From positions 1-15,125 of the forward strand of contig CALVUW010000012.1 of NCBI GenBank assembly GCA_944363695.1: a stretch of 15,125 bases of DNA, read 5' to 3'. The position numbers and the translations under genes are program-made. This document shows, one piece after another, positions 13,950 through 15,125 of the stretch; the first letter of the stretch is position 1; each line of letters opens with the position of its first letter. The DNA comes from an uncultured Bacilli bacterium. Lineage in GTDB: Bacteria > Bacillota_I > Bacilli_A > RF39 > UBA660. The notes under the pieces were generated by a model, which saw only the letters and a program-made list of their open reading frames with translations, made no database searches and was not told where the DNA came from.

Positions 13950-15125
13950 CTAAAAATCAATACTATCAAGGAATTCTCTTGCTACATCACGAGGATTTTC
14001 ACCTAGTTCATCCACTTGATAATTTAATTCACTCATTATATCATTATTTAATTTACTACCAAGACTAGTTAGTACTCCTTCTATTTCAGGATATTTTTCT
14101 AAAGTCTCATTTCTAACAATAGGAATTGCATAATATGGTGGAAAGGCATTTTTATCATCTTCTAAGACAACAAGATTAAATTTTTTTAAAAGTCCATCTG
14201 TAGCGAATGCATCTACAACATCACTTTCATTATTTATTAAAGCTGTATACCTAGGACTACCATCTATTCCTATAACATCTTTAAAACTATAACCATATAC
14301 ACTGTTTACTCTATCTAATCCATCCTCACGATTAATAAATTCAAGACTCGGACTAATTATCATATTTCTTGATACTCTAGCTAAGTCACTCATAGTTTTT
14401 AAATTATATTGTTCAGCGGTTTCTCTTTTAACAGCAAGAGTATAGGTATTATTAAAGCCCATTTGCTCTAAAACTATTAAATTATAATTATTAGCTAAAT
14501 CATCTTTAACTGTATTATAAACCTCTTCAATATCTGTAATTGGTTCATAGTTTAAAGTATCACCATAGACAGTTCCAGTATAGTCTATGTAAAGATCAAT
14601 ATCACCACGTTTTAAAGCTTCAAAACATACTTGGGTACCACCAAGATTACAATTTTCAATAACATCATAACCAGTTTTATCTTTAATAGCATCACTTACC
14701 ATATAACAAAGAACATTTTGTTCTGTAAAATCTTTACTACCAACAACAATAGCATCTGTATTTTTATTAGAGGTAAAATATGTAAAGGCAAAGATGATTA
14801 ATAGAATAACAGTGCTTACAATTAAAATAATTTTTTGATGTAAACGTTTCTTTTTTAATAATTTTTTATCTATATTTTTTCCTTTTTGAAGGCTAATTGG
14901 CGTTACTAATTTTTCTATGATGCCAATTAAATAATCTACCGTTAAAGCAAGTAAACAAGCAGGAATTGCTCCAGCTAAAATTTGATAGTTATTAACTGTT
15001 CTGATACCTGAAAAAACAAGATATCCTAAACCACCTCCACCAATAAAGGCAGCCATAGTCATAAGTCCTACTGCTGTAACTGCACTGATCCTGATACCAG
15101 CCATAATAACAGGAAGAGCTAATGG
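13950..15125 (-). CDS. ABC transporter permease fused to substrate-binding domain, OpuC/EgtU type (5' end outside window)
   Basis: The frame is open to the window edge, giving 391 residues; the ATG at 15104 is internal. Residues read PLALPVIMAGIRISAVTAVG...AAFIGGGGLGYLV, the standard end of an osmoprotectant-type permease (BPD_transp_1). A further membrane span follows (~99-118), then an extracytoplasmic QAT/OpuAC-type binding domain (~125-391) with IVVGSKDFTEQNVL, NLGGTQVCFEALKRGDIDLY and DYTGTVYGD. The fused permease-binding protein layout is known for glycine betaine/choline/carnitine transporters and for the ergothioneine importer EgtU; which ligand applies cannot be decided here. An ATPase partner should be upstream, outside the window. 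The stop is TAG, 30 nt before the NUDIX start. Confidence 0.92.
   Translation of the reverse strand, partial: PLALPVIMAGIRISAVTAVGLMTMAAFIGGGGLGYLVFSGIRTVNNYQILAGAIPACLLALTVDYLIGIIEKLVTPISLQKGKNIDKKLLKKKRLHQKIILIVSTVILLIIFAFTYFTSNKNTDAIVVGSKDFTEQNVLCYMVSDAIKDKTGYDVIENCNLGGTQVCFEALKRGDIDLYIDYTGTVYGDTLNYEPITDIEEVYNTVKDDLANNYNLIVLEQMGFNNTYTLAVKRETAEQYNLKTMSDLARVSRNMIISPSLEFINREDGLDRVNSVYGYSFKDVIGIDGSPRYTALINNESDVVDAFATDGLLKKFNLVVLEDDKNAFPPYYAIPIVRNETLEKYPEIEGVLTSLGSKLNNDIMSELNYQVDELGENPRDVAREFLDSIDF

Overview
The window comes from an AT-rich, low-GC Gram-positive bacterium. It is probably an anaerobic gut member of Bacilli/Erysipelotrichia or a related lineage. The reasons are a single-polypeptide pyruvate:ferredoxin oxidoreductase, AGGAGG-type ribosome binding sites, Firmicutes-style -35/-10 promoters, and large glycine-rich surface proteins. 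TGA is used as a stop and TGG for Trp, so the genetic code is standard and not that of Mycoplasma. The lineage call is inference.

Left part (1-3042): two tandem paralogous surface proteins. The first is present only as its C-terminal 182 residues. The second is complete (734 aa): a membrane anchor, a beta-rich region, an ALK/LTK-like glycine-rich domain, an InlB-type repeat, and a C-terminal module shared with the first protein. The spacer between them carries a seven-G tract, a terminator and a palindrome.

Middle (3056-11450): ordinary housekeeping and envelope genes. These are a DedA membrane protein (minus strand), a membrane-anchored polysaccharide deacetylase with a PgaB/IcaB-like metal motif, the 1144-aa PFOR, a GDPD-like protein that has lost its catalytic residues (minus strand), and RecG. 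Two stretches without a protein gene each look like a compact small-RNA gene of about 105 nt. One lies on the minus strand between PFOR and the GDPD-like gene, the other on the plus strand just after recG. Both have a TTGACA-17-TATNAT promoter, a hairpin at the predicted start site, a second hairpin, a C-rich single-stranded linker and an intrinsic terminator. An exact 8-nt complement joins the linker of one to the terminator loop of the other. This possible sRNA pair is the most interesting unexplained signal in the window.

Right part (11604-15125): an even more AT-rich, all-minus-strand block. It has a tyrosine recombinase whose 3' end abuts the second sRNA, an 11-bp tandem direct repeat that looks like integrase arm sites, a frameshifted ORF overlapping the integrase start, an unrecognised 56-aa ORF, a NUDIX hydrolase, and the end of a fused permease/substrate-binding protein of the OpuC/EgtU type. 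The block may be an integrated element or its remnant, with its left boundary at the sRNA terminator. The right boundary is not visible.
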